Of a DNA stretch of 28,959 bases, positions 1 to 6,610 are shown piece after piece; position 1 is the stretch's first letter, and every line of letters begins with the position of its first letter. The notes beneath the pieces were generated by a model. That model saw only the letters and a program-made list of their open reading frames with translations. It did not search any database and was not told where the DNA came from. The translations under genes were made by a program, and so were the position numbers. The stretch is from a virus: IMG/VR virus record IMGVR_UViG_3300047169_000009, positions 1 to 28,959 of that record, one strand, 5' to 3'.

Positions 1-2
1 GC

Positions 3-407
3 AGTAGACCGGCTATGCCAAAATGGAGTGGGTCAGTTGGAGATGAAAACGGTGGGTCACTTCGACACGGCAATCAACACACGGCGATGTCGGCATATAA
101 CTCACGTGAGTTCCACCACGTCTACCCGAAGGCGTTTTTAGCGTCGAAAGGGATCCAGTTTCACGAGTCCAATATTATTGCGAACGTCTGCTTCCTCAGC
201 TCGGCGGATAACCGTGCGATCAGCGACGACTCGCCGGCAACATACATGGCGAAGATTGACCCGGCATATCGACCGACGATCGCGACCTCCTCGCTGCTTC
301 CCGTGACCGCTATGGATGGCTCAATGCCCTACGCCGACTTTATCAAGACACGTGCGGAGATACTTGCAGGGGCGGCCCGTAAGCTCATCGAGAACGCCGA
401 GCCGTGA
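3..407 (+). CDS. HNH nuclease C-terminal part (DUF262/DUF1524-like), partial at left edge
   Basis: The reading frame is open to the left edge of the window, so this is the C-terminal 134 codons of a longer gene; the ATG at 15 need not be its start. The stretch around EFHHVYPKAFL, followed by NIIANVCFLS, SADNRAISDDSP and a YMAKI-type segment, matches the pattern of the HNH/DUF1524 C-terminal domain of DUF262 proteins. The HH pair would be the metal and catalytic histidines. Such proteins (GmrSD-like and relatives) often act as nucleases in phage or modified-DNA restriction. The N-terminal DUF262 NTPase-like domain is not visible here, so activity cannot be judged. It could also be a truncated remnant at an element boundary. 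Family assignment is from motif memory; the defence role is inference. Confidence 0.6.
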   Translation, partial: SRPAMPKWSGSVGDENGGSLRHGNQHTAMSAYNSREFHHVYPKAFLASKGIQFHESNIIANVCFLSSADNRAISDDSPATYMAKIDPAYRPTIATSSLLPVTAMDGSMPYADFIKTRAEILAGAARKLIENAEP

Positions 408-740
408 CCAAAGCGCTGACCTTGACGGGAACACTCTGCTGAGCGGCTGGTCTGGCGCAGGCTGCTTACGCTCAGCGGGGCCTCGTGCGACCGCGTCCTC
501 CTGGCCGAGGGCGCGCATACGAGTGCGATCCTGGTGTCGCACAGCTGTCGGGCACGTCGACGAGGCCCACCGATCCGATGTTTCCATTAAGCGAACAACT
601 GCCGTCCAGACGAGCGACCGCGAATTTCGGGTACAGGTCGATTGTGAGAAAAATAGTCGGCTTACGGCATCGTGGCGCCTGGTCGGCTGTACAACCGAAA
701 CGAGACATCGAGGATCCTAATAGGCGGCGCCTTCGAAAAT
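408..740. other. Intergenic stretch without a convincing gene
   Basis: About 330 bases lie between the nuclease stop and the radC terminator hairpin. Several short overlapping frames are open on both strands, but none has a good ribosome binding site or a recognisable protein, and they look like GC-driven shadows. No RNA gene or repeat was recognised. Confidence 0.5.
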
Positions 741-775
741 GAATGCACGCGACGGAACAGACGTCGCGTGCATTC
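741..775 (-). terminator. Hairpin terminator downstream of first radC-like gene
   Basis: A perfect 14-bp inverted repeat (741-754 with 762-775) encloses a 7-base loop. On the minus strand the stem is followed by ATTTTC, a short U-run. It lies just past the stop of the minus-strand radC-like gene, so it probably ends that transcript. The arms are also long enough to serve as a two-way terminator or a protein site. Confidence 0.7.
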
Positions 776-786
776 GGGAAGGTCGA

Positions 787-1362
787 CTACAGCAAGCCTC
801 TTTCGGCGAAGCTGACATGACGATCGCCTGCAATAACAAGGTGATCAATTAACCGCACATCGACCAGGGCCAACGCCGCAGCCAGTGCGCGTGTCAGGGT
901 CTCGTCGGCCCGTGACGGTTCCGGATTTCCACTGGGGTGCTGATGCACGCAAACCAGCGCGGAAGCATTCAGCGTCAATGCGCGCTTCACCACCTCCCTG
1001 GGATAAACCGACGTCTGCGTAGCCGTTCCACGGAAAAGCTCCTCGTACTGGACCACGCCGTGCTGCGCGTTGAGGAAAACCGCCCCGAAGAGCTCGTAAC
1101 TGATTCCCGCGAGTCGCATCTTGAGGAAGGCACTCGCCAAGTTCGGACTGTTGATGATTTCCTTGGCCGGCGTTTCCTGGAACGCACGCTCCGTCAAGAT
1201 GTGGACCGCACGGATGGCATCCCAACCGGAACCGTATCGCCCGCGCGCCTCCTCCAGCATCATGGAGGCCCGGCCGCCCGCGGCGGTGTAGATTCTCTTT
1301 GCGGCACGCATTCCGAAAAGCGTCTGCAGTGCATTCAATGTCTGGGTATCAGGTTTCTTCAT
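787..1362 (-). CDS. radC: RadC-like JAB/MPN domain protein (copy 1)
   Basis: The protein has 191 residues. The C-terminal half carries the JAMM metalloprotease-type signature: HQHPSG followed seven residues after the second His by SRAD, giving H-x-H-x7-S-x2-D. It is preceded by EELFRGT and [11 protein letters not shown], typical of RadC. The N-terminal part is shorter and more divergent than chromosomal RadC. The ATG at 1362 is chosen over the upstream in-frame ATG because GGAG stands about seven bases before it. RadC-like JAB proteins are common on mobile elements; despite the name, a DNA repair role is not established. A second copy at 3709-4170 shares the [17 protein letters not shown] and HPSG blocks. 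The gene ends at a strong hairpin and is divergent from the excisionase/integrase pair. Confidence 0.85.
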   Translation of the reverse strand: MKKPDTQTLNALQTLFGMRAAKRIYTAAGGRASMMLEEARGRYGSGWDAIRAVHILTERAFQETPAKEIINSPNLASAFLKMRLAGISYELFGAVFLNAQHGVVQYEELFRGTATQTSVYPREVVKRALTLNASALVCVHQHPSGNPEPSRADETLTRALAAALALVDVRLIDHLVIAGDRHVSFAERGLL

Positions 1363-1384
1363 AGCGTTCTCCGATAACTCGCAA

Positions 1385-1400
1385 CCGGCGGGATTGCCGG
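1385..1400. repeat. Small hairpin in the radC leader
   Basis: CCGGC (1385-1389) and GCCGG (1396-1400) form a 5-bp stem with a 6-base loop, 23 bases upstream of the radC start on the minus strand. It could influence translation or be incidental in GC-rich DNA. Confidence 0.35.
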
Positions 1401-1413
1401 CCACTTCGGAGAC

Positions 1414-1502
1414 GCGGTGCAGCGCAGCTGTCAAGGCTCGCCGCAGGCGACTTGCAAGGGCGGCGCAGCCGCCCGCCGGCCTTGACGGGTGTGCTGCACC
1501 GC
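1414..1502. repeat. T-shaped inverted repeat with two nested hairpins
   Basis: Two 24-base arms (1414-1437 and 1479-1502) are inverted copies of each other, with an unpaired patch of about six bases in the middle (10 bp and 8 bp paired on either side). Between the arms sit two perfect small hairpins: TCGCC-GCA-GGCGA (1438-1450) and GGGCGGC-GCA-GCCGCCC (1458-1474), both with GCA loops. As single-stranded DNA or RNA this folds into a stem with two side hairpins. It lies between the divergent radC-like and excisionase-like genes, and no coding gene explains it. Confidence 0.65.
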
Positions 1503-1794
1503 GTACGCTGGGAAATCACGGCAAGCCCCACCGGTCAATAAGCTACGGTGCCGATTCGAAGGATTGCCACGCCAATTCTTCGGCCGCATGGCCGCATTAC
1601 AAATCCCGCGCCGTATGGCGCCCATAGCCCAAATTCCAGCGACGCCTCGAACTCTGCCGAAGCCGACAGCGCCCAACTGCCGAATATTCACGCTGCAGTT
1701 TTCCCGTCCGTGGCAGTGACGACCGCGGGAGCGTCGACAAAACTGCCAGTCTGCCGCCATGACTGCCCAGGAATCTCCAATTGCGGGGGAGACG
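1503..1794. other. Intergenic region upstream of excisionase
   Basis: This stretch separates the T-shaped repeat from the excisionase start. The upstream extension of the integrase frame runs through it, but without a start supported by a ribosome binding site. Short recurring CTGCC elements at about 1676, 1743, 1750 and 1764 could be recombinase or Xis arm sites. This is weak evidence. Confidence 0.3.
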
Positions 1795-2229
1795 ATGAAT
1801 TCGACACCATTACAGCCGATAGGCCTGAATTCCCAGGAGGCTATGCGGTACCTAGGCGTGCGCAAGCGAACTTGGGACCGCCTTCGACGGCAACTGCGTT
1901 CGATTCGCCTCGGGACCTCCCGCCTATATGCCCGGGAGGATCTCGATCAGCTTTTTTCCAACCTACGGCAATCGGCTGTCGTCGAGGAAATCTACGTCGG
2001 CGTAGCGAACGTCACTCCTCCTGCGGGGGATACCGGATCGACCGAACAAGGAGCAAAATTCGCAGCGGACGGGCGACCCTCGCAACCACCGAAAGGAGAA
2101 AGAAAATGGGTCGTCAAAAAGGCGTCTACCAGGACGCCCACACCGGCCGTTGGCGGGTTGACCGATGCTTCAAGAATCATCGACTCCATCAAAGCTTTGA
2201 CAGCTTTGAAGAAGCCGAACGCTGGCTAA
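1795..2229 (+). CDS. Excisionase-like HTH protein
   Basis: The protein has 144 residues. Residues 10-58 form a winged-HTH of the excisionase/MerR-like type (HTH_17): LNSQEAMRYLGV, then a WDRLRRQ recognition segment, then a LGTSRLYAREDLDQLF wing and helix. The remainder is low-complexity, basic and proline-rich, without a recognised domain. The ATG at 1795 is preferred over the one at 1759 because GGGGGAG lies about five bases upstream. The last 124 bases overlap the integrase gene in another frame, so the two are probably translated from the same message. It probably acts as the directionality factor for the integrase; the exact role is inferred from position and fold. Confidence 0.72.
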   Translation: MNSTPLQPIGLNSQEAMRYLGVRKRTWDRLRRQLRSIRLGTSRLYAREDLDQLFSNLRQSAVVEEIYVGVANVTPPAGDTGSTEQGAKFAADGRPSQPPKGERKWVVKKASTRTPTPAVGGLTDASRIIDSIKALTALKKPNAG

Positions 2230-3362
2230 TAGCGAAGCTCGCCGATCTTCAGCGCCGCACGCACTTCGGGGAAAGACCTCGCATTACGTTCTCCGAAGCC
2301 ACACTGAAATACCTCGCAGCACCCGAGCAACAGGTCAAGGGTTCTTTGAAGACGGAGGGATATTTGCTCCAGAGTCTCGTGCCCTACATCGGCAGCCTGG
2401 AATTGGCCAAGATCCACGACGATTCGCTGGCGCCGTACATCACGGCGCGCAAGGCATTGGGTAGATCGCATAAGACGATCAACCTGGCCCTGGGAGTCGT
2501 GCGCCGGATCCTGCGCCTGGCCGCCTACAAGTGGCGCGACGACATTTCCGGCCAAACGTACCTCGAGTCAGCGCCGCTGATTACGTTGTTGCCCATTAAG
2601 GGCTACCAACGTGAACCGCGGCAACTGACTTGGGCGCAGCAGCGTAGGCTGCTGCCGCTTCTTCCTGACCACCTGGGCAAGATGGCGCTCTTCGTACTCA
2701 ATACCGGGGTACGCGACGACGTCGTCTGCAGCCTGCGCTGGTCCTGGGAGATCCGGCACCCGGATTTGGAGTTCTCGGTGTTTGAGGTGCCACCGGAGCA
2801 CGTCAAGGGCGGGCGCTACGAGAAGTCGCGCCAGTCTGTGCGGTATGTCGTGCTCAACACCGTCGCTCAGAGCCTAGTCGAAGCCGAGCGTGGCCGGCAT
2901 CCAGAATTCGTGTTCGTCTACCAGCACAATCGGGGACGATCCGGATCGCTGGGAAACTCAAGACCCGTCGGCTTCGTCCCGGTACCTCCGAAGCCCATTA
3001 CCGGGGGCATGCTCAATACAGGTTGGTTGCGGGCGTGCATGAAGGCCGGAGTTGCCGGCCTTCGCGTGCACGACCTGCGCCACACGGTAGGCATGCGGTT
3101 ACGCGAGGTCGGGGTTACGGAGAACACGATCGCCGATGTCCTCTGGCACTCCATCGGTCGCAATGTCACTAGACATTATTCGGCGGCACAGGTACGAGAG
3201 CTCCACGCGGCTTTGGAGCGCATCAAAACCGAAGCTGCGAAGGGTGCCAACAAGACGTTGCGGACACTGGCGGAAGAGTCTCGTGAGGCGAAGAAAACCG
3301 TGGATGTCACAAAAAGTCCCACCAAAGTCCACGGAAGGCGTAGTGAAAGAAAAAGGGCCTAG
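2106..3362 (+). CDS. int: Tyrosine recombinase / integrase
   Basis: The protein has 418 residues. An N-terminal arm-binding-like region (about 1-55) is followed by a core-binding SAM-like region (about 60-165) and the catalytic domain. Visible catalytic residues are Arg203 in NTGVRDD, a Lys in the VKGGRYEKSRQ turn (234 or 240), His322 and Arg325 in HDLRHT, His348 in LWHSIG, and the nucleophile Tyr358 in RHYSA. The usual Glu three residues after the first Arg is replaced by Val206. The start at 2106 has AAAGGAGAAAGAAA directly upstream; the longer open frame from 1548 does not. The stop lies within a terminator hairpin, and the tRNA-Arg fragment begins about 40 bases further on, so this enzyme very likely targets tRNA-Arg. 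Confidence 0.9.
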   Translation: MGRQKGVYQDAHTGRWRVDRCFKNHRLHQSFDSFEEAERWLIAKLADLQRRTHFGERPRITFSEATLKYLAAPEQQVKGSLKTEGYLLQSLVPYIGSLELAKIHDDSLAPYITARKALGRSHKTINLALGVVRRILRLAAYKWRDDISGQTYLESAPLITLLPIKGYQREPRQLTWAQQRRLLPLLPDHLGKMALFVLNTGVRDDVVCSLRWSWEIRHPDLEFSVFEVPPEHVKGGRYEKSRQSVRYVVLNTVAQSLVEAERGRHPEFVFVYQHNRGRSGSLGNSRPVGFVPVPPKPITGGMLNTGWLRACMKAGVAGLRVHDLRHTVGMRLREVGVTENTIADVLWHSIGRNVTRHYSAAQVRELHAALERIKTEAAKGANKTLRTLAEESREAKKTVDVTKSPTKVHGRRSERKRA

Positions 3363-3385
3363 GAGAGGTCACTCCTAAGCCCTTT
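3352..3385 (+). terminator. Terminator overlapping the integrase stop
   Basis: AAAGGGC (3352-3358) pairs with GCCCTTT (3379-3385), and TAGGAG (3360-3365) with CTCCTA (3372-3377), around a six-base loop. One mismatch interrupts the stem. The integrase stop codon is inside the 5' arm. A-rich sequence before and T-rich sequence after the stem would allow it to work in either direction. Confidence 0.65.
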
Positions 3386-3401
3386 GAAATACAGCAGTTT
3401 T

Positions 3402-3448
3402 TGGTGCGCCCGGCAGGATTCGAACCCACGACCCCTTGGTTCGTAGCC
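3402..3448 (-). other. tRNA-Arg(ACG) 3'-half fragment: attachment site core
   Basis: Read on the minus strand, this is the 3' half of tRNA-Arg(ACG). It holds the anticodon loop CTACGAA (anticodon at 3442-3444), the 3' anticodon-stem strand, the variable loop, the T arm with GGTTCGAATCC, the acceptor 3' strand and an encoded CCA ending at 3402. Beyond about 3448 the sequence cannot form the anticodon stem, D arm or 5' acceptor strand, so it is not a complete tRNA. Integrases that target tRNAs use this 3' half as the crossover region. The fragment lies about 40 bases from the integrase. It is either attP or the internal junction of two tandem elements. Confidence 0.8.
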
Positions 3449-3459
3449 GGTGGGCCGCA

Positions 3460-3491
3460 TTGATGTTTTCGCCTTTTGAATCAAACATCAA
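3460..3491. repeat. Inverted repeat next to the attachment site
   Basis: TTGATGTTT (3460-3468) and AAACATCAA (3483-3491) are perfect 9-bp inverted arms around a 14-base spacer. It lies 12 bases past the tRNA fragment, where integrase arm sites, a repressor operator or a weak terminator could sit. No protein can be assigned. Confidence 0.5.
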
Positions 3492-3620
3492 AGTCACGCC
3501 GATTGTCTCGATCGCGCATCCAGAGCATCGCGCCAAGTCTTTGTTTCTTCTAGCCTGCAGTTTGCTCATTGAGACAGGCCATGCCGGGCGCGCGCCGCCG
3601 TCCTTGTTACAAAATACCCG

Positions 3621-3649
3621 TTGCCAAGTGCACGCATTGCGTGTATATT
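3621..3649 (+). promoter_or_regulatory. Sigma70-type promoter with palindromic operator in the spacer
   Basis: A -35-like TTGCCA (3621-3626) and a -10-like TATATT (3644-3649) are separated by 17 bases. The spacer contains a perfect 13-base palindrome, CACGCA-T-TGCGTG (3631-3643), the classic place for a repressor operator. The first gene downstream on this strand is the second radC-like gene, 60 bases past the -10. A further GGATGC-AAC-GCATCC palindrome lies at 3659-3673 in the leader. Confidence 0.6.
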
Positions 3650-3708
3650 TCTTTCCATGGATGCAACGCATCCGCCGCGCCTCGGGCAATCAGGGGCCAG
3701 GAACCAAA

Positions 3709-4170
3709 ATGACGAAAAACACGATCCCGGCCAATGACGACGCGATCATCGCGGCCGCGCTGACAATCCTTGAAGGCCGGATGCGCAAGCCCGGTGCTGC
3801 GATGACCTCCCCGACCGCTGTGCGCGATTACCTGCGCCTGTCGGTCTCCACCCTCGGGCATGAAGTGTTCGTGGTGATCTTCGTGGACGCCCAGCACCGC
3901 GTCATCGCCTGCGAGGAACTGTTCCGGGGCACCCTGACGCAGACCGCCGTCTACCCCCGCGAAGTGGTCAAGCGCGCGCTGGCGCACAACGCCGCAGCCG
4001 TGATCCTCGCCCACAATCACCCCTCTGGCGTGGCGGTGCCGAGCAGCGCCGACGAAGCCCTCACCCGTGCGCTGATGACGGTCCTGGGCATGATTGATGT
4101 TCGCGTGCTGGACCACCTGATTGTTGGAGGCATGGACATCGCCTCTTTCGCAGAACTCGGGCTCATTTAA
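3709..4170 (+). CDS. radC: RadC-like JAB/MPN domain protein (copy 2)
   Basis: The protein has 153 residues, essentially the JAB domain alone. HNHPSG followed by SSAD supplies H-x-H-x7-S-x2-D, and CEELFRGT and [10 protein letters not shown] are present as in RadC. The open frame reaches up to 3436, but the ATG at 3709 has an AGGA element at suitable spacing, and the upstream part overlaps the promoter. Copy 1 lies on the other side of the integrase and attachment site in the opposite direction. The two differ clearly in their N-termini, so they are not a recent duplication. The role of phage RadC-like proteins is not settled. Confidence 0.85.
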   Translation: MTKNTIPANDDAIIAAALTILEGRMRKPGAAMTSPTAVRDYLRLSVSTLGHEVFVVIFVDAQHRVIACEELFRGTLTQTAVYPREVVKRALAHNAAAVILAHNHPSGVAVPSSADEALTRALMTVLGMIDVRVLDHLIVGGMDIASFAELGLI

Positions 4171-4176
4171 TCGCGG

Positions 4177-4203
4177 GGCGGCCGCCGGAAAATGGCGGCC
4201 GCC
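4177..4203 (+). terminator. GC-rich hairpin after radC copy 2
   Basis: Two copies of the self-palindrome GGCGGCCGCC (4177-4186 and 4194-4203) flank a 7-base loop and can form a 10-bp stem. Only TTGT follows, so termination would be weak; it could instead slow or attenuate transcription into the HTH gene. Confidence 0.45.
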
Positions 4204-4241
4204 TTGTACCCACGAAGTGCGATTTTATTGGAGGTATCACG

Positions 4242-4517
4242 ATGGCAAACCACCCGAACCGGGGTGGCGGCACTGCGGCCGCGAACCCGACGAAAGAGCA
4301 GATTTGCGCATTGCGCGAAACGGCCGGTCTGACGCAAACCCAGGCCGGTGAGTTGATCCACGGCACACTGCGCGCCTGGCAGGACTACGAGGGCGGCCAG
4401 CGCCGCCTGCACCCAGGACTATGGGAACTATTTCAGATCAAGGTTGCGATGCGCGCCAATCCAATGACGCTGCAGGCCGACGGCGCTCATCCGGCAAAGC
4501 GGCTCACGACCGGCTGA
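4242..4517 (+). CDS. XRE-type HTH protein
   Basis: The protein has 91 residues. The region EQICALRETAGLTQTQAGELIHGTL fits the first helices and recognition helix of a Cro/XRE-type HTH. It is followed by RAWQDYEGGQRRLHPGLWELFQ, a pattern seen in small phage regulators of this type. GGAGGT stands eight bases before the ATG. It follows radC copy 2 on the same strand and converges on the minus-strand operon, with stop codons one base apart. It may bind the palindrome at 3631-3643, but nothing in the sequence shows that directly. Confidence 0.72.
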   Translation: MANHPNRGGGTAAANPTKEQICALRETAGLTQTQAGELIHGTLRAWQDYEGGQRRLHPGLWELFQIKVAMRANPMTLQADGAHPAKRLTTG

Positions 4518-4518
4518 T

Positions 4519-4971
4519 TTACGCCAGCCGGGCCCCGCGCGCCAGCGGCGCACCATCGGCCTCGAGTTCCTCCTGCAGGAGCGCCATGGCGCGCCACGCA
4601 AGGTATGCGGTGTGCCTGACCTCGTAGACCGTGACGACACCGGTTTCGGGTTCCGTTATTTCGACGTAATCGAAACCGCCGCGCTCGAGCAGATGGCGCA
4701 CGATGCAGTCAGCATGGTCCGAGGACTTGCCGCGCGAGTGGTGCAGTTCCTCACCCGGGTTATGCTTCAGGTTTCCGATGAACGAAACGCGGGAAACTTC
4801 GGCGACGGCCGCCGAGAAGTAGTCCAAGAAGCCGCGCGTCATCGGGTACTGTTTGCGCACCGCCGAATCGGTCGGCAATATCGTTTTTGCCGGTGCCGTG
4901 ATCGGCGGCTGTTCCACGATCGCCTCAAACACGCGCTGCGCGCGCGACGGCCGTTTTTTCGCTGCTTTCAT
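4519..4971 (-). CDS. DUF5664 / dATP-dGTP diphosphohydrolase-like protein
   Basis: The protein has 150 residues. The block YPMTRGFLDYFSAA, then HNPGEELHHSRGK, SSDHADCIVRHL and a C-terminal RHTAYLAWRAMALLQEEL matches the all-alpha phage family annotated as dATP/dGTP diphosphohydrolase N-terminal domain (DUF5664). His and Asp residues in DHADCIVRH may bind metal. Members in some phages act on purine dNTP pools (MazZ-like), but whether this protein is active is unknown. The ATG at 4971 has GGAGGA five bases upstream, so the longer open frame from 5049 is not used. It is the last gene of the long minus-strand run. Confidence 0.65.
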   Translation of the reverse strand: MKAAKKRPSRAQRVFEAIVEQPPITAPAKTILPTDSAVRKQYPMTRGFLDYFSAAVAEVSRVSFIGNLKHNPGEELHHSRGKSSDHADCIVRHLLERGGFDYVEITEPETGVVTVYEVRHTAYLAWRAMALLQEELEADGAPLARGARLA

Positions 4972-4982
4972 TTTTCCTCCGA

Positions 4983-5135
4983 TTACCTCATGCCGGAATC
5001 GAGCATCAGCATGCAGAAATTGCCGACCGACCAGGAGAGCATGAGGCACCCCAAAATCGGCTTGCTCTCATAAAACGCGGCCATGGCTGCGCAAAAGTAC
5101 AAAAACCCGACCGCGAGGAATAGCCAATCGGTCAT
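4983..5135 (-). CDS. Small membrane protein, 50 residues
   Basis: A short frame begins at ATG 5135, overlapping the metallophosphoesterase stop as ATGA, and ends at 4983, 11 bases before the next start. It encodes 50 residues beginning MTDWLFLAVGFLYFC. There is one clear hydrophobic helix (about 4-21) and a second, Met-rich apolar stretch (about 28-46). The coupled start and tight spacing on both sides argue that it is real. No family was recognised; a small inner-membrane protein is the most that can be said. Confidence 0.6.
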   Translation of the reverse strand: MTDWLFLAVGFLYFCAAMAAFYESKPILGCLMLSWSVGNFCMLMLDSGMR

Positions 5136-6190
5136 CTGACGAAGATTTCCGTGGACATGCGCTTGCCGTGCTGCTCGTCTATCAGGTAGGAGACCTGCGA
5201 GGGCCGGGAGAAAGGCGCGACGCGCTGCGAAAATGGTCCCCAGCCGATAAGGCAGTTGTTCACGACCAGCCGCCCGAGGTCAACGTATGTGTGGTGATGG
5301 CCGATGTTCATAACGTCCACGGGCTCGGTGCCGTTGATCTTGGCGAGCCACTTGAGCCCTGGGATCGTCAGACCGCCCACGCCATCCATGTATCGGAACT
5401 GGTCTCCGTGGTTGAAGCCCAGCGTGGTGTTCAGAACCTTCAGGCGGCTGATTTCGTCCTTGCCGGCGTGGACGACAACCTTGTCGGAACCGGCGTACAC
5501 CTTGGCAATTTGCTGGTAGAGCATCCATTCATAGCTTTGCTTCCAAGCGGTGTTGATACGGCGATCCGGCGTCGTGCGCCCGTGATTGCCCCAGCTCGTC
5601 GGCACTTCAACGCGCTTGATTCCAGGGTGACGGGATATCGACTCAATGACTTGCAGGCACAAGTCCTGCGCGAATAGAACTTCCTCTGTCGGGGACAGGA
5701 AATTCGACTCGGCGAGGTCTTCGTGGATGAATCCGGTCATGAGGTCGCCGCCGAGCCACAGCACGACCTGGTCGATGCCCCAGCCGTATCCGCCCTTATC
5801 GCGCCAGGATTCAATCATCCACAGCGCGCCCTCAATGAGATCCTTGACACGCCGCTGGGCGATGTCCGGGTTGTACTCGTTGCGTCCGCCGACCTGGGCC
5901 GGGTCCACGCGCTCGCCGACGTGCCAGTCTGAGCAGAGCAGAACGAAAGCGCCGCGGTGCTTGATGTTCTTCGGTGCCCCCACGGGAGGTAAAGCCTTGC
6001 GGGGCTCGCCAAGCGCCAACGCGACGCCCAGTCGTTGATTGGCCTCGTCCAGTTCACGCTCGAGCGCGGCGGCTTTGGCGCGAGCCTCCCGAAGTTCCGA
6101 GCGCAATTGCACGGAACCGGAAAATTCCCGCTGTTCGCGGTCTTTGCGAATGGACTCCTCGATCGCGGAGTCGCGCGGATCGGCGTTCAC
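5132..6190 (-). CDS. Calcineurin-like metallophosphoesterase
   Basis: The protein has 352 residues. An N-terminal coiled-coil (about 15-60, rich in E, R and A) precedes a metallophosphoesterase domain with its ordered motifs: D88-x-H90 in LLCSDWHVGE, GGD147-149, GNH201-203, H261 in FNHGD and GHHH297-300. These make the two-metal site of the family. The GTG at 6190 overlaps the upstream stop as GTGA and is preferred to the ATG at 6229, which would overlap by 43 bases. The substrate is unknown; phage members are often annotated as putative DNA exonucleases or phosphatases. It lies between a small basic protein and a membrane micro-protein in the operon. Confidence 0.78.
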   Translation of the reverse strand: MNADPRDSAIEESIRKDREQREFSGSVQLRSELREARAKAAALERELDEANQRLGVALALGEPRKALPPVGAPKNIKHRGAFVLLCSDWHVGERVDPAQVGGRNEYNPDIAQRRVKDLIEGALWMIESWRDKGGYGWGIDQVVLWLGGDLMTGFIHEDLAESNFLSPTEEVLFAQDLCLQVIESISRHPGIKRVEVPTSWGNHGRTTPDRRINTAWKQSYEWMLYQQIAKVYAGSDKVVVHAGKDEISRLKVLNTTLGFNHGDQFRYMDGVGGLTIPGLKWLAKINGTEPVDVMNIGHHHTYVDLGRLVVNNCLIGWGPFSQRVAPFSRPSQVSYLIDEQHGKRMSTEIFVR

Positions 6191-6456
6191 TTCTTGGCCC
6201 ACCACGGCTTGATGCCTTGGCGCGTGCAAAGGGTGTGCATACCGGACTGCCCGAGGCGCAGGCCATGCTTCTCCTGCATGTAATTGGCAAGCGCATCGAA
6301 TTTGATCGGCGCCCCTTCCGCAGCGCGCTTTTCGAAGTACCGCAAATCGTCTATTGCGGCAGCGGTTGGCTCCGGTACGATTCCGGTTCGCAAGTTGCTC
6401 AGTATCAGGCGGTCCAGATCCTCACGAGACTGGACCGCTTTCTTTTTTGCCGTCAT
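6187..6456 (-). CDS. Small basic hypothetical protein
   Basis: The protein has 89 residues. It starts with a Lys-rich tail (MTAKKK), then an alpha-helical region and a C-terminal segment, ALANYMQEKHGLRLGQSGMH, that looks like a helix-turn-helix. It could therefore bind DNA, but no family was recognised. AAGGGAG precedes the ATG at good spacing, and the stop overlaps the metallophosphoesterase GTG. Confidence 0.55.
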   Translation of the reverse strand: MTAKKKAVQSREDLDRLILSNLRTGIVPEPTAAAIDDLRYFEKRAAEGAPIKFDALANYMQEKHGLRLGQSGMHTLCTRQGIKPWWAKK

Positions 6457-6457
6457 T

Positions 6458-6610
6458 TCAACTCCCTTGAAGGTAAAAAGCTGGCGTCATCACTTCGTCC
6501 GGGTCTTCGTCCGGTTGGCAAGAATCCCCGCCGTTTATTGCGGTGGTCAAATGCCAACCCAAGCCAAGGCCCAGCAGGAAAACGATCAGGTAGGGCACGA
6601 ACTTATTCAT
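6458..6610 (-). CDS. Small membrane protein, 50 residues, acidic tail
   Basis: It begins at ATG 6610, overlapping the end of the SPFH gene by eight bases. Residues 3-21 (KFVPYLIVFLLGLGLGWHL) form one transmembrane helix or uncleaved signal anchor. The acidic tail follows, with DEDPDE. The upstream in-frame extension is a shadow of the SPFH gene. Its place directly after an SPFH protein suggests a membrane partner, but this is inference. Size and layout also resemble small Rz/holin-type accessory proteins. Confidence 0.55.
   Translation of the reverse strand: MNKFVPYLIVFLLGLGLGWHLTTAINGGDSCQPDEDPDEVMTPAFYLQGS

Noticed and set aside
316-742. Several short overlapping ORFs on both strands after the HNH gene
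   Set aside because: No ribosome binding sites, no families, mutually overlapping; probably noncoding.
1414-1502. Integron attC site
   Set aside because: The arms lack the GTTRRRY core and its complement, and the nested hairpins do not fit attC architecture.
1548-2105. N-terminal extension of the integrase frame
   Set aside because: It overlaps the excisionase gene, lacks a supported start, and integrase similarity begins at the ATG at 2106 with a strong ribosome binding site.
3402-3470. A complete tRNA-Arg gene
   Set aside because: The 5' strand of the anticodon stem, the D arm and the 5' acceptor strand cannot be formed from the sequence beyond about 3448.
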